DNA of 64,000 bases from Haematobia irritans (taxonomy: Eukaryota > Arthropoda > Insecta > Diptera > Muscidae). The notes beneath the pieces were generated by a model, which was given only the letters and a program-made list of their open reading frames with translations, had not been told where the DNA came from and did no database searches. Numbering within the stretch: the stretch's first letter is position 1; every line of letters begins with the position of its first letter. The DNA lies in assembly GCF_050003625.1 (NCBI RefSeq), contig NC_134400.1, positions 60,950,066 through 61,014,065 on the forward strand, written 5' to 3'. The translations under genes were made by a program, and so were the position numbers. Shown piece by piece: positions 35,710-47,170 of this stretch.

Positions 35710-36483
35710 TATATTAAATTTTTATAATGAAACTTCGAAATGTGTGTTATTCTTACAGTCAGAAACAGTGCTTGATATAAATGGACTGAGTTTTTGGATA
35801 AAATATTACTTTTTTATTGCAAAAATAAAAAACATTTAACAAAAGAAGAACGTGGAGTCGAGTATAAACATACATAAATAATTTTATAATATACACATAC
35901 ATTTATTTAGGCGTGAACAGTTTTTTACTAGCATTTAACACCATTTTAAATGCATTTAAAACTTATCCTAATTTGCCACTCCTCTTAGACTACTTATTAA
36001 TAAAGAGGAACTTAACTTTGTTTTTATACATTTTACTGTCCCAACTCTAAAAAGAATATCGTTATTTTTATGAAGATCCTTTGTAATTTTTGTATATTTT
36101 CCACCGTTTTTTTAAATTTTCTTTGTCTCTTTTAACGAACCAAGAAAAAAATTGTGCCCATAATGCCAAACTGATAAACAAAACACATGTCCACACATAC
36201 ATAGAATGCTGTTCTGAAAACGAAAACACATGCAGTTCTGTTTGCAAATGTCTATTCTCTTGGTTCCGAATGTCTAATCTCTTTACTGCGAATACTCATT
36301 CTAATATTCAAATTAAATAATATTTAGACTTAAGCATATCAAATTTTTGGCCTTATCATAAAACAGTTTTCCGAAACAACATACAAGCGGCTTCACAGAA
36401 ATTGCTCTCTTTTGATTATCTCGCTGTGTTATGTTGAAATCTTTCGTCAACCCTCCCGGTTTCCATCTCTATTTCTTTCTCTA

Positions 36484-37459
36484 CACGCTCACAAAAAATC
36501 GCTTCTGTAACATATACTCCCAAACATATTTTGCTTCAAGCATATACATTTTTGGATATTGCCCAAACATTTATATGTTTGATCTCTTCCAATATATAAT
36601 ATGTTTGAAAGCATATTTGTCTAAACAATATATGTTTGGGTAGTCAATTTCCAAACATTTTGTATTTTTGAATCCAAATTCAATAATGTTGTCTTCCAAA
36701 AAACAATATGTTATTATGTGAACATATAATATGTTTGGAAGCATTTTGCACCCAAAAATATTATATGCTTAAAAAAATTCTCCCAAACAATATTGTGCTC
36801 AAAATTTTATTTATTTATTTATATATTTACAATCATAATGAATTATGAAAATAAACAGGTAATATAGGTGCTAACAACATAGGTTTTCGACCTGAATGCT
36901 CAAAATTTTGTTTCTGCCTAATTGTATATTCCCCCACATCTTTCTCACTTCCACGACATTTTTTAGTTCTTAGCACCTTTTTCTGTAATACAAACATTGT
37001 AGAAGAAATTATTCAATTGTATGATTTTTTTTTATTTTAATTTTACCTTTTGCCGGACGGGGATTCGAACAGCGGACCACACAGTTTGTAAGGATCAAAG
37101 AAGTAGCTGATCAATTGCCCAAGGAAAAATAAAATGTTAATTTTGTAATAACAAGCAACAACCACCAACTTAATTCAATATCGCTCCCTGTTAAATAGCG
37201 CTCCAAGCTACTAAACACATATATGTTTATAGGCTATTTCTAAATTAATATATGTTTGCATCCAAGCATATTATATTTAAAAACATTTGATGTCCCAAAC
37301 ATAATATGTTCTAACATATTAACATATATGTCACAAACATGTTATGCTAGTTTATGAACATTATATGCTTGCACTCAAAAATATTGTGTTTAAAAATTTG
37401 TGTTCCAAACATATAATGTTTATAGCCAAACATATGAAAAACAGTCTTTTTCATCCGTG
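36484..37459 (-). mobile_element. YR-T element, short form (976 bp)
   Basis: CACGCTCACAAAAAATCGC to CATCCGTG, TA on both sides (36482-36483, 37460-37461). Same orientation as 33536-34510 and very similar along the whole length. Confidence 0.88.
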
Positions 37460-37609
37460 TATACTCTCTCTGAATAAAATATCACAACTTATATATGTTT
37501 ACTCGAAATTTTTAAATGTATATATGCTTACATTCACACATATGATTTTTATGAAACATTCATGCCCCAAACATAATATATTATATCATATTAACATATG
37601 TGTCCCAAA

Positions 37610-37735
37610 CATTTAGTGTTAGTTAGAAATTTTGATTTTATTCGATCTTTCTTTTTTCCAATAGAAAATAATTAATCAAGCTTGAGATCGATCTCAAGCT
37701 TGATTAATTATTTTCTATTGCATTTAGTGTTAGTT
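37610..37735. repeat. 62-bp perfect palindrome with flanking 15-bp direct repeat
   Basis: 37659-37689 and 37690-37720 are exact reverse complements with no spacer (centre GAGATCGATCTC). The palindrome is part of a 96-bp insertion bounded by the direct repeat CATTTAGTGTTAGTT (37610-37624 and 37721-37735) inside YR-T arm sequence. It would extrude a perfect hairpin. Confidence 0.9.
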
Positions 37736-37998
37736 TGGGAACATTACATGTTTGCAATTAAATATATTGTGTTTAAAAATTGTGCCCAAAACACAATTTG
37801 TTTATATTGGAATATATGAAAAACATATTTTTCTAAAAGTGTATGGGTATAGTTACTCATATAATACCACGCAAGTTTAGAGACACAAAATAGGGACCAA
37901 GTATATTCGAACGTTTCCCCATCCATTAGAGTTGAATAAGCGGTACTATAATTGGTCATCTCAACGACAAAATTATTTGCCAATGCGGTGAGATAAAC

Positions 37999-39110
37999 TT
38001 TTTATACTCTCCACCATAGGATGGGGGGTATATTAACTTTGTCATTACGTTTGTAACACATCGAAATATTGCTCTAAAACCCCATAAGGTATATATATTC
38101 TGGGTCGTGGTGAAATTCTGAGTCGATCTGAACATGTCCATGCAAAAAATGGTCCACATCGGTCCATAATTATATATAGCCCGCATATAAACCGATCCCC
38201 AGATTTGCTTGCGGAGCCTCTAAGAGAAGCAAATTTCATCCGATCCGGCTGAAATTTGGTACATGATGTAAGTATATGGTCTCTAATTACCATGCAAAAA
38301 TTGGTCGAAATCGGTCCATAATTATATATATCCGCCATATAAATCGATCACCAGATTCGACCTCCGGAGCCTCTTGGAAGGCAAAAATTCATCTGATTCA
38401 GTTCAAATTTGGTACGTGGTGTTAATATATGGCCTCAAACACCCATGCAAAAATTGGTCGAAATCCGTCCATAATTATATATAGACCCCATATAAACCGA
38501 TCCCCAAATTTGACCTCCGGAGCCCCTTGGATGAGCAAAATTCATCCGATTCGGTTGAAATTTGGTACGTGATGTTAGTATATTGTATCCAACAACCATG
38601 CAGGAATTGGTCCATATCAGTCCATAATCATATATAGCCCCCATATAAACCGATCCCGAGATTTGATTTTGGAGCCTCTTGGAGGAGCAAATTTCATCGG
38701 AGTCAGCTGAAATTTGGTACGTTGTGCTAGTATATGGCCGTTAATAACCATGCCTAACTAGGTCCATATCGGTCTATAGTTATATATAGCCCTCAGATAA
38801 ATCGATTCTCAATCACGCAAAAATTGGTCCATATCAAGTTAATAATTGTATATAGCCCCCCCCCCCCTAAAGCGACCCCCATATTTCAATTCTGGCTCTC
38901 TACGTATCATGCAAAAAGTCCATAGCGATTCGTAATTATAATATATACCACGTATGGACTAACTCACAATTTAGAAATCGATGTTAAGAAGCTTTAAAAT
39001 ACCACAACCCAAGTAATTCGATTGTGGATGACATTCTCTCGTAGAAGTTTCTACGGTGGGGGGTACATAAGATTCGGCCTGGCCGAACTTACGGCCGTAT
39101 ATACTTGTTT
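37999..39110 (-). repeat. A153 element, reverse orientation
   Basis: From TTTTTATACTCTCCACCATA to the GGCCTGGCCGAACTTACGGCC block. The mini-me-like core is present at about 38090-38135, but the GTCC run is shortened, apparently by deletion into the first unit. Confidence 0.82.
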
Positions 39111-39509
39111 ATTCTTATATAAATGAAAAAGATGGGTTTTCTAATGGTGGAACGCATATACAGTACTTTTTGATAGCCATATTAATAAGTGTTGTCATAT
39201 TATATGTTTATCTCAATGAGAAAAGACCTCATTGATATATTCGCAAATAATCGGTGTCTCATTTACAGTGGATGCAGCCCTTTTGTGCAGCTTGTAACGA
39301 CGAGTTTCCTCCGTCTGCTGGGGTTAGCTCGCGGGGGAAGGGTCCGTCACAGAAATTTATAGGGGAAAGTGACAGCGGAAGAAAACGGCAATGTTTTGTT
39401 TTGTTTTATGCTTTATTGGTTTATTCGTGTATGGTGGACTATACTACGAAACTGTGCTGCTTGCTGGTTGACACAGCTGGAGGCTCTAAGGCGTGGGGCT
39501 GGAAAGGAC
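39111..39509. other. Left flank of the GC-rich block; no gene called
   Basis: GC content rises sharply at about 39250. Both strands carry short open frames here: plus 39254-39523 without a domain, and minus 39309-39224 preceded by an AG. Neither has supporting motifs or a start linked to it. AATAAA on the minus strand lies at the A153 border (about 39107-39112). Confidence 0.35.
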
Positions 39510-41330
39510 AGGCGAGGCCGTGACCGGATTCGGAACACTTATTCAGCGCGATATCGGTGGTGTTGGTGCCCTACCTGCGACCGGGGTCGGAACACAGTTT
39601 TGGTTAACGGTCGGCTAGAAAACAACTTATGGGCGAATGACCTTGATGACGTCCTTGACCTATGACGCTACGAATAGGGTGGAGACAGAGCTGTGACCGA
39701 GTTCGGCACACAGAGCACGGCAGTCGTGAGTAGTTGGCAGGCGAGGTGAGTACCGGAGAAGACAAAGATGAAAAACACGTGTTACTTACGGATGACCTTG
39801 AAAACTGGAAAACGTTACTATGACCGCGTTCGGAACACAGATGGGGATAACGTAGGTAAAACACGGGAAGTGATGTGACTGTGACCGCGTTCGGAACACA
39901 GATGGGGATAACGTGGGCGAAACACGGGCGGGGACGTGACTGTGACCGCGTTCGGAACACAGCGCACGTGAGACGGGAGAAGTTTACGGGTGAAGCAAAT
40001 GACGATGGAAACGAAGATGGGAGTACGTTTTATGTCCGAATGACCTTGACCGTGACCTTGAACTGTGACGACGTGACTGACGAACGGAACAGGACAGTGA
40101 CCGTGTTCGGAACACTAGTCCAGGAACGAACGATCTTAGAGAAACCCGAAAGCGTGACTGTGACCGCGTTCGGAACACAAGTCGAGATAACGTGAGTGAA
40201 ACACGGGCGGGGACGTGACTGTGACCGCGTTCGGAACACAGCGCACGTTAGGCGGGAGAAGTTTACGGGTGAAGCAATTGGCGATGGAAACGACGATGAG
40301 AGCACGTTTTATGTCCGAATGACCTTGACCGTGACCTTGGACTGTGACGGCGTGACTGACGAACGGAATAGGACAGTGACCGTGTTCGGAACACTAGTCC
40401 AAGCAAGAACTATCTTCAAGAAAACGGAAAGCGCGACTGTGACCGCGTTCGGAACACAAGACTAGATAACGTGAGTAAAACACCGGCGGTGACGTGTCTG
40501 TGACCACGTTCGGAACACAAGCCGTGATAATTAGAGTGAAGCAAGACAAATTACGTGTCTGTGACCGCGGTCGGAACACAGAACGCAAGAAAATCAAGGC
40601 AGAAACACGCGTTATCCTCGAATGACCTTGACCGTGACCTTGAACTGTGACGACGTGACTGACGAACGGAATAGGACAGTGACCGTGTTCGGAACACTTG
40701 TCCAAGCAAGAATGATCTTCAAGAAAACGGAAAGCGTGACTGTGACCGCGTTCGGAGCACAAGTCTAGATAACGTGAGTAAAACACCGGCGGTGACGTGT
40801 CTGTGACCACGTTCGGAACACAAGACTAGATAACGTGAGTAAAACACCGGCGGTGACGTGTCTGTGACCACGTTCGGAACACAAGCCGTGATAATTAGAG
40901 TGAAGCAAGAGAAATTACGTGTCTGCGACCGCAGTCGGAACACAGAACGGAAGAAAATCAAGGCAGGAACACGCGTTATTCTCGGATGACCTTGACCGCG
41001 ACCTTGAACTATGATAACGCGACTCGCAATCAAATTTGACGGTTACCTTGAATAGTGACGACGTAACTGGTGAGGAGATATGACTGTGACCGCGTTCGGA
41101 ACACAGAACGTGGATATACGGGGTAATGGAGGTTAACGGAAATGTCGACTAAACACGTGTTATACGCGGTTGCCCTTGACCGTGACCTTGAACTATGATA
41201 ACATGCCTGACGAAGGGTTATGACTGTGACCGAGTTCGGAACACAAGTCAGAGTGAAGATCACTTGCACGAAAGGGGTTGTGACCGCGTTCGGAGCACAA
41301 ACCGTGATTCGAGTTCTAAATGACCTTGGA
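39510..41330. repeat. GC-rich array with 61-bp phase and GTTCGGAAC cores
   Basis: About 21 copies of a core close to GTGACCGCGTTCGGAACACA occur between 39518 and 41295, many spaced 60-63 bp (for example about 39817, 39878, 39940; 40738, 40801, 40862, 40923) and others about 120 or 157 bp apart. Longer units of about 280-300 bp are superimposed. Five units carry TGACCTTGACCGTGACCTTG, which on the minus strand is three GGTCA half-sites in 6-bp register. No inverted partner exists, so it is not a foldback element. Reading frames on both strands just follow the repeats. Confidence 0.85.
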
Positions 41331-41944
41331 CAGTCACGCGTAATTAGTCAATGACAAAGAAATAAACGGAGTAAAAAATAGAGTTGCTGTTCGCTTCGCG
41401 GAATAATAATATCAACCCCGGTCACCTTGAAAATTACCAACCGTTTTCACTAGGTTTAGTTCACTTCACTATGTTATTGTATCACTGAATTTTTTCCACT
41501 CTACTCACCTGTGTTGCTTCGTCCACGTGTCGTCACAAAGGAGACCGGTTTCAATTGTCTTCTTCCTTTTATAGCTTTGTCTCTTTGCGGTTCATACCTA
41601 TTTTGCATGAGGGTGTTGTGTTGTTTCTAACCGGTAACGGTACCTTGTTTACCACTCATGTGCCCAGCAACAATTCTTATGCTTACCCAGCCGACATCTT
41701 TTATCTCGCATGAGAGAAATTAATGCTTAAAACTTATAGGATAACTCAAAAAATATATTTCAAGGGCAAATAAAATAAAAACAATTCATAAAAGCAAACT
41801 TAACAAAATGACTTCATGGGTATTGATTAAAACAAAAGAAAATGGTGAGGCGAAAACAAGTGTAACGACTTTCGCCGTTACAAGCTTTGAAGCTCCCTCA
41901 AATGAAAACTCTGGAAACATTTTTGAATAGTATCGGATAGTGTT
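41331..41944. other. Right flank of the GC-rich block
   Basis: 41390-41700 is moderately GC-rich, has no repeat matches elsewhere in the window, and holds the promoter-like sequence at 41509-41573. 41700-41944 is AT-rich without features. Confidence 0.4.
41509..41573 (-). promoter_or_regulatory. Promoter-like TATA box with consensus splice donor, minus strand
   Basis: On the minus strand CTATAAAAGG (TATA at 41573-41567) is followed about 60 bp downstream by CACAG|GTGAGTAG, with the exon end at 41509; the donor matches the CAG|GTGAGT consensus fully. A start near 41542 would give a first exon of only about 33 bases without ATG, and transcription would run leftward through the GC array. It could belong to an unknown host gene or to a retroelement 5' end. 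No downstream coding exon is established. Confidence 0.35.
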
Positions 41945-42126
41945 TTTATTCTCTCCGCCATAAGATCTAACTTTTTTATTCCGTTTGTAATATTGGTCCA
42001 AATATTTGTCTCAGACCCCATAAAGTATCGTGGTGAAAGTCTGAGTCGATCTACAGATGTCCGTCTGTTGAAATCACGCAACCTAACGAACGAAACAAGT
42101 TATCGACTTGAAACTAGGTACAAGTA

Positions 42127-44234
42127 CACCCAAAAAATTAATAGAGAAAAGTTTACTTGATTCAAGCCGTACAATATTAAGTACTGATTTTTTAATTTTA
42201 GAAATTTTCAATCGTGTTTTTGCTTCCTTTAAGTACGGGAAGTACTTGATTCAAGTCTAGTGAAGCTCTATTTAATCCTAATCTGTACTTGATTCAATCC
42301 GTATTTAAGTTTGTTTTGAGCGAAATCAAGGCTTGGATGAATCTTCTTTATTCTTGAATATAATCCTATTATGCCTGATTCAGGAACTATCTGTACTTGA
42401 TTTAATCGTGAACCGTATTCGTTGTTATTTTGTATGGGATTGATTTTAGTGTGCTTTGTACTTGTTTTAATCTCAATGTGCGTTTAATTCCCATAAGGTA
42501 CACATTTGTCCATATATTTTTAAAATATTTTTTATTATTATTTTTTTTTATATCGACACATACATTTGTGATGAAAAGAAAAAAAAAACGTAAAATAAGA
42601 AAATGGATTATACAAATAATACATCTAGATGAAGAAGTAGTTACATAGATTTTTAATGTATATACATTAAAAACATATATGTAATTGATTCAAGTACAAA
42701 ATACATGTTATTAATAAAAATAAATATATACAAAATAATATAAAATATATTTATGTATTTTTATTTACCAAATCAGCAGTTTTTGTATGGAGAAAATTTT
42801 GACCAAGAGGCAAGAAACTCAGAGGAATTCAACTTTTGTAGGCTTTGTCGCTGTAAATAGTAAGCTTTCCACTACTTATCACATATGTCGGCCAAATCCA
42901 TTGACGCTCTATTCAAGCACTCCTTTAACGCTTAGGGAACGAAAGTGTCAATTTGATGACTTCTGATGTTTCGTTTGTTGAACTATTTAAAACATATTTC
43001 AAAATATAAAATAATTATAGAAATAATTGTCTATAAAACGATGTGGCGACTTTTGCATTACTTGAATCAAGCCGACATTATGTTTGGTGTTAGTATACCA
43101 AGAATAATGTCGGACAACATTTTTTTTGTTAGTATGTAGACGCTAGGTTTGCTTATAGATGTGTGCAGACTCAATATAAATATGATGAAATATATATTTA
43201 TTGGCAAATAGTCATTTTAAACTAATAAACTTTATTTTTACTTACCTTTTAAATATTTGTATGCTGCCTCAACTTTTTTTATTCATAATTTATAAAGCCA
43301 CTTCACTGCCACTTAAGGTCTAAGCACACAATAATACTAACATAATTTGGCAAATAAAATGCAAGCGAAGCCAAAAACATAAACTCGAAATCAAAACTTA
43401 CACACATACACGCCCACAATTTTTCATAATGCGAAAAAAACTGTTTTTGGTTGGTTAAACATCTGTAAGAGTAACAAGGAGACCAAAACATTATTTTGTT
43501 ATTTCCCAATGTGCTCATAAATAAATATCAAGTAAAAGTGTTCTTATTTTAAACCAGATTCGGCTTAAGATAGCGAATCAAATGCAACCAAACAAACAAG
43601 ATACTCTGAACGTGTAATGATAAAAATATAAAGTTAAAATTTTCTTATTTTAAGCCATAGTCGACTTAAGATAGCAAACGAAATGCAAGCCACTACCATT
43701 ACAAGCTAAACAGTTTTTGGGGGTTGGAAATCGATGAGAGCATCGAACTATATTTTGTGCTCTCATTAGCTAACTCTCACTGCACCCAGAGAAGGAATAT
43801 GTTCACCTCAAACATGTTTTAAGAGCAAAACGTTATTTTTGGGTGGTGACCATGTAACATGGTTTTCGCAACCATGTTATTTTCTCGGAAATCATGTATC
43901 TGATTTCGGCAAGCAGGTTATATTTGACGAGAAAATAACATTTTAGTGACAAACATGTTACATGGTCACCATACAAAAATAACATTTTGCTCTTGAAACA
44001 TGTTTGAGGTGATCATATTCCTTCTCTGCGTGTGGCATATTAAGTAATAATTTTCTTGTTTTAATCCAAAACGAGCTTAATTCAAACTTTAAGTACTTGA
44101 ATTACACAAATGAGCACAATTTGTACTTAATATGAGTATAACGTAGTATTTGCGTACTTAAAATTTCAAGTGCGAATTCAGGCTAAAAATAAGTATTTGC
44201 AACTAGATTTTAGAAGTCTACTTTTCTTTGGGTG
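42127..44234. mobile_element. YR-S element (2108 bp)
   Basis: CACCCAAAAAATTAATAGAG at the left and TTTTCTTTGGGTG at the right. TA on both sides (42125-42126, 44235-44236) is confirmed because the host A153 continues across. The arms repeat GTACTTGATTCAA-type motifs. The core (about 42480-43780) has one exon-like minus-strand frame at 42850-42773. A YR-P is nested at 43783. Confidence 0.85.
43783..44032. mobile_element. YR-P element (250 bp)
   Basis: CACCCAGAGAAGGAATATG to CCTTCTCTGCGTG, flanked by TG on both sides (43781-43782, 44033-44034). Same length as the copy at 35460-35709. Confidence 0.88.
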
Positions 44235-44459
44235 TAGTTGCTATTGATGTAGATCGGATGGTATTACAAATGGGCCATATCGGACCACTTTTAAGTATAT
44301 AAAAAAACAATGGAAAAGCAAATTTCAACCGATCCGCAATGTTGGTATATGCCTTGTAACCATCATACAAAAATTGGTCCACATCGGTTCATAATTATAA
44401 GTAGACCCTATATAAACTGATCCCCTCTTAGAGGAGTAAATTTTATCCGCACAGAAAAA

Positions 44460-44896
44460 AAGTAAACAACATTATGGGAAAAATTAACTATTCATTAAAT
44501 TAACGAAAACGTTCAAACATTTTTGGATTTGTAATTACCATTTACGAAATGCATCCTTCTCTAAAAGAAAAAATGAACTAAAAATAAAGAAAAAATCTTT
44601 GGCGCCAGTTCATTCCCATTTTAACCACGATGTAGTTCATTCTTACTACTTTTGAGAAGTGTACAAAAAAACTTCTTTTGTTTTAGTTAGAATTGAACTA
44701 ATTTGTATGTCATTGAAATTTTACTGTCATTTACTTCATACAATTTTTGAGACATACTTGGAATAAAGAAAAAATTGTGAAGCTGGGGAAAATTTCTTAC
44801 AAAATTTTTTAAAACTACACTAAAACAAAATAAAATTTTTGTAATAAATATTAGCTCATTTTAGCATCAATTTTACAACAGACTCTTGTTTCTATG
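44460..44896. mobile_element. YR-Q-like element (437 bp)
   Basis: CACAGAAAAAAAGTAAAC at the left, CTTGTTTCTATG at the right, with CG on both sides (44458-44459, 44897-44898). The host A153 text ATCCG|ATCCGG is restored when it is removed. The interior contains CTTTGGCGCCAG and AT-rich sequence. No coding potential. Confidence 0.75.
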
Positions 44897-45028
44897 CGAT
44901 CCGGTTAAAATTTTGTACGCAATGCCCTCTAACTAGCAGACAAAAATTGATCGGTTCCCCTACAGTAACACAAACTTAGGTTGTCTTCTCCATATGCACC
45001 TATTCAGTTCCACATTCTGCATTCTCCA

Positions 45029-45480
45029 CACCCTCAAAAATATCGCTTCTGTAACATATACCCCAAACAAAATTTTGCTTCAAGCATATATATTTTCAGG
45101 ATTGGTCCAAACAAAATATTGTTTGTATTGTTCAAACATATTATGGTTCACCTTAGGACATACACTGGTAGCAAAAAATTTTAATAAAATTTTCTTTGTG
45201 TGGATATAAGGCGCCAATTGGTTACTTTCATTATTTTACTTGCAGTATACTCTCTAGGTCTCTCTTTCTAAACACATATATGTTAATAGAATATTTCTAA
45301 GTTAATATATGTTTGCATCCAAGCATATTATATTTACAAACATTTTATTTCCCAAACATAATATATTCTAACATATTAACATATATGTCCCAAACATTTT
45401 ATGGTAGTTTATGAACATTATATGCTTGCACTTAAAAATATTGTGTTAAAACATTTGAGTTTGAACTCAAATTTTTTAAC
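45029..45480 (-). repeat. YR-T fragment
   Basis: CACCCTCAAAAATATCGCTT at the left matches the complement of a YR-T right end. AACATAT-rich arm sequence follows to about 45480. The other end is not identified. Confidence 0.6.
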
Positions 45481-46614
45481 ACAATATAATATAATACATA
45501 TAATTTCTACATAAAAAGAACTGAAAACATAATGTCGAAAGCACTCTTTTAGTTACGAATACTACTTTAGATCAAACAAAAACTGGCATTCATATGGCAA
45601 ATATCCCTATTTCGTCAGCATCGTCTGTCGATGAGGCAGAAAGTTTGCATGAAGGAAAAAAGGTTCTCAACACGATTATTGTTTGGTCATAGATGAGGAC
45701 GAGTGGGAGGAGTGCAGTATCGTTTGTTCACGCTTAAATGTGCAAAATAGTGAACATCGCGAAAAAGCGCCATTATACGTGAGTGCAAGACGCTGATATG
45801 GATGTGGAAGCAACCGCAGCAGCAGCATAGGAAGATTTGTATCATGACCGACCCATCATCTTTGCTGTCTTCGCTGTAATATAATAACTGTGTTGGGCCC
45901 GGTGAGCATGTGTTGGATGTGTTTGGTGCAATTGAACGAACCAACGAACCTCCCTCCACATTGGTGTGCAATGCATCAGTATCAGCATCAGAACTCCAAG
46001 GAAGTTTGCCAACAATGTCATTCGTACAATGGTACGCCTAAAACGTGCAAAAGTTGCAAACGTTGTACTCGTAGAGGATGGTGGTTAAAATAGCTGGCTA
46101 GCTAGCTCTTTGTTGGAAACTGCTCAAATATTAACATTTCTTGGTGAGCTCTGTCGAAAATCATCCCAAAAAAGAAATGTTTAAGTTGTTCCTTTGTGTT
46201 GTATGTTCATTGTGGCTCGATATTGGCAATATTTGGGAAAAGCAGTGCAAGTATTTGGTTATTGCTTGCCCATACTAAAGCAAAGAGAAAAAAATCAACT
46301 GAAGTCCTATGTAAATGTTGACGTTTCTTGCAGTTGCTCACTAGACGACATATGGACCCTATTAAAGAAGATAGTTTAGCAGTCGGTATTTTCAAATTCT
46401 ACATTTTGTGAAACAATTTTTCTTTTCAAAAAATTTTCAGTGTTCGTAATAAACGTCACTTCTTTATGGATTCCCAAGTGATGCTAAATCGGATCATATA
46501 CTGAAAAAAACCTTCCATGTTCCAAATGTGGTATTTTTATTTTAATGGCTGTGGTATTGAATCCGAGCCAAAGAAGAGAGGAATTGCTCTAAGAGTACTA
46601 TTAAGATGCAATTC
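45481..46614. other. Repeat-poor DNA with a small Cys-rich frame
   Basis: A 67-codon plus-strand frame at 45890-46093 ends CQQCHSYNGTPKTCKSCKRC followed by TRRGWWLK. It has no signal peptide or family match that I recognise, and no promoter or splice evidence. Short frames at 46194-46395 are equally anonymous. Confidence 0.3.
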
Positions 46615-47170
46615 ATTTTTATACCCTCCATCATAGAATGGTGATGGGTGTATAATAAAATTGTCATTTCGTTTGTAATACATCGAAATATCTATTTCCG
46701 AGCATAGCAAGTATATATTCTTGATCAGGGAGAAATAAATGTAGTAATCACGCTACAGCCTTCAACAGTGAACCTATCGTGTTGAAATTTTTAACAGACT
46801 CTTTTGACACTTGACAGGTCTTGTGCGAAGAAGGGGTATATCGGCCCAGGTTTTGATATAGGCCCCATAAAACCGAACCCAAGATTTGGAGTCTAGAGCA
46901 TCTAAACATCGCAATGTTTATCCGATTGAAATGAAATTCAAAACATAGCGGTTAGTCCATTAATAGCCCCCATATATACCGATCTTCCGCCATACAGACT
47001 TCACATCGTGGGCTTGTAGAAACCGCAATTTATATCCGATTTGCCTGAAATTGGAAATCCAGATCGCTTTAGATCCATCAATAGGCATGCCGAAGATGGT
47101 GTGTATCCATGTTTTTGCATAGCCCCCATACCCTGTCAACATTTTTTGAATTTGATGGTGCTTCTGAGTA
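46615..47170 (-). repeat. Old, diverged A153-type element
   Basis: TTTTTATACCCTCCATCATA, GTAATACATCGAAATAT and ATATATTCTTGATCAGGGAG keep the mini-me-like order, but the units are heavily diverged (CCCCCATATATACCGATC). Detached pieces of the same family lie at about 47870-47975 and 48700-48800. Confidence 0.6.

Larger units (their letters stand above)
34866..37841 (-). mobile_element. Long YR-T element with nested YR-P and short YR-T
   Basis: It is the inverted counterpart of 29369-31905. The CCTC...AAATCGC end is on the left (its first bases damaged), and TTTTTCTAAAAGTG followed by TA is on the right. It holds type-2 (about 35170-35262, minus) and type-1 (35347-35425, plus) tRNA-like sequences, a YR-P at 35460 and a short YR-T at 36484. 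The block at 36230-36345 mirrors 29695-29770. A palindromic insertion lies near its right end. Confidence 0.6.
41945..44962 (-). repeat. A153 element broken by YR-S and a YR-Q-like element
   Basis: TTTTTATTCTCTCCGCCATA, the GTCC region and ACTTGAAACTAGGTACAAGTA run to 42126, resume after YR-S at 44235 (GTTGCTATTGATGTAGATCG), break again at 44460-44896, and fade out near 44962. The head block is missing. Confidence 0.8.

Noticed and set aside
39224..39309. Possible terminal exon on the minus strand (TEETRRYKLHKRA) downstream of the promoter-like sequence
   Set aside because: No ATG-bearing exon can be linked to it, the plus strand is equally open, and it ends at a repeat border.
39604..41269. 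Open frames on both strands across the GC-rich array
   Set aside because: They follow the tandem repeat, overlap each other on opposite strands, and show no domain.
39510..41330. CRISPR array, because of short repeats at even spacing
   Set aside because: A eukaryotic context, repeats that grade into longer units, and spacers that are themselves repeated.
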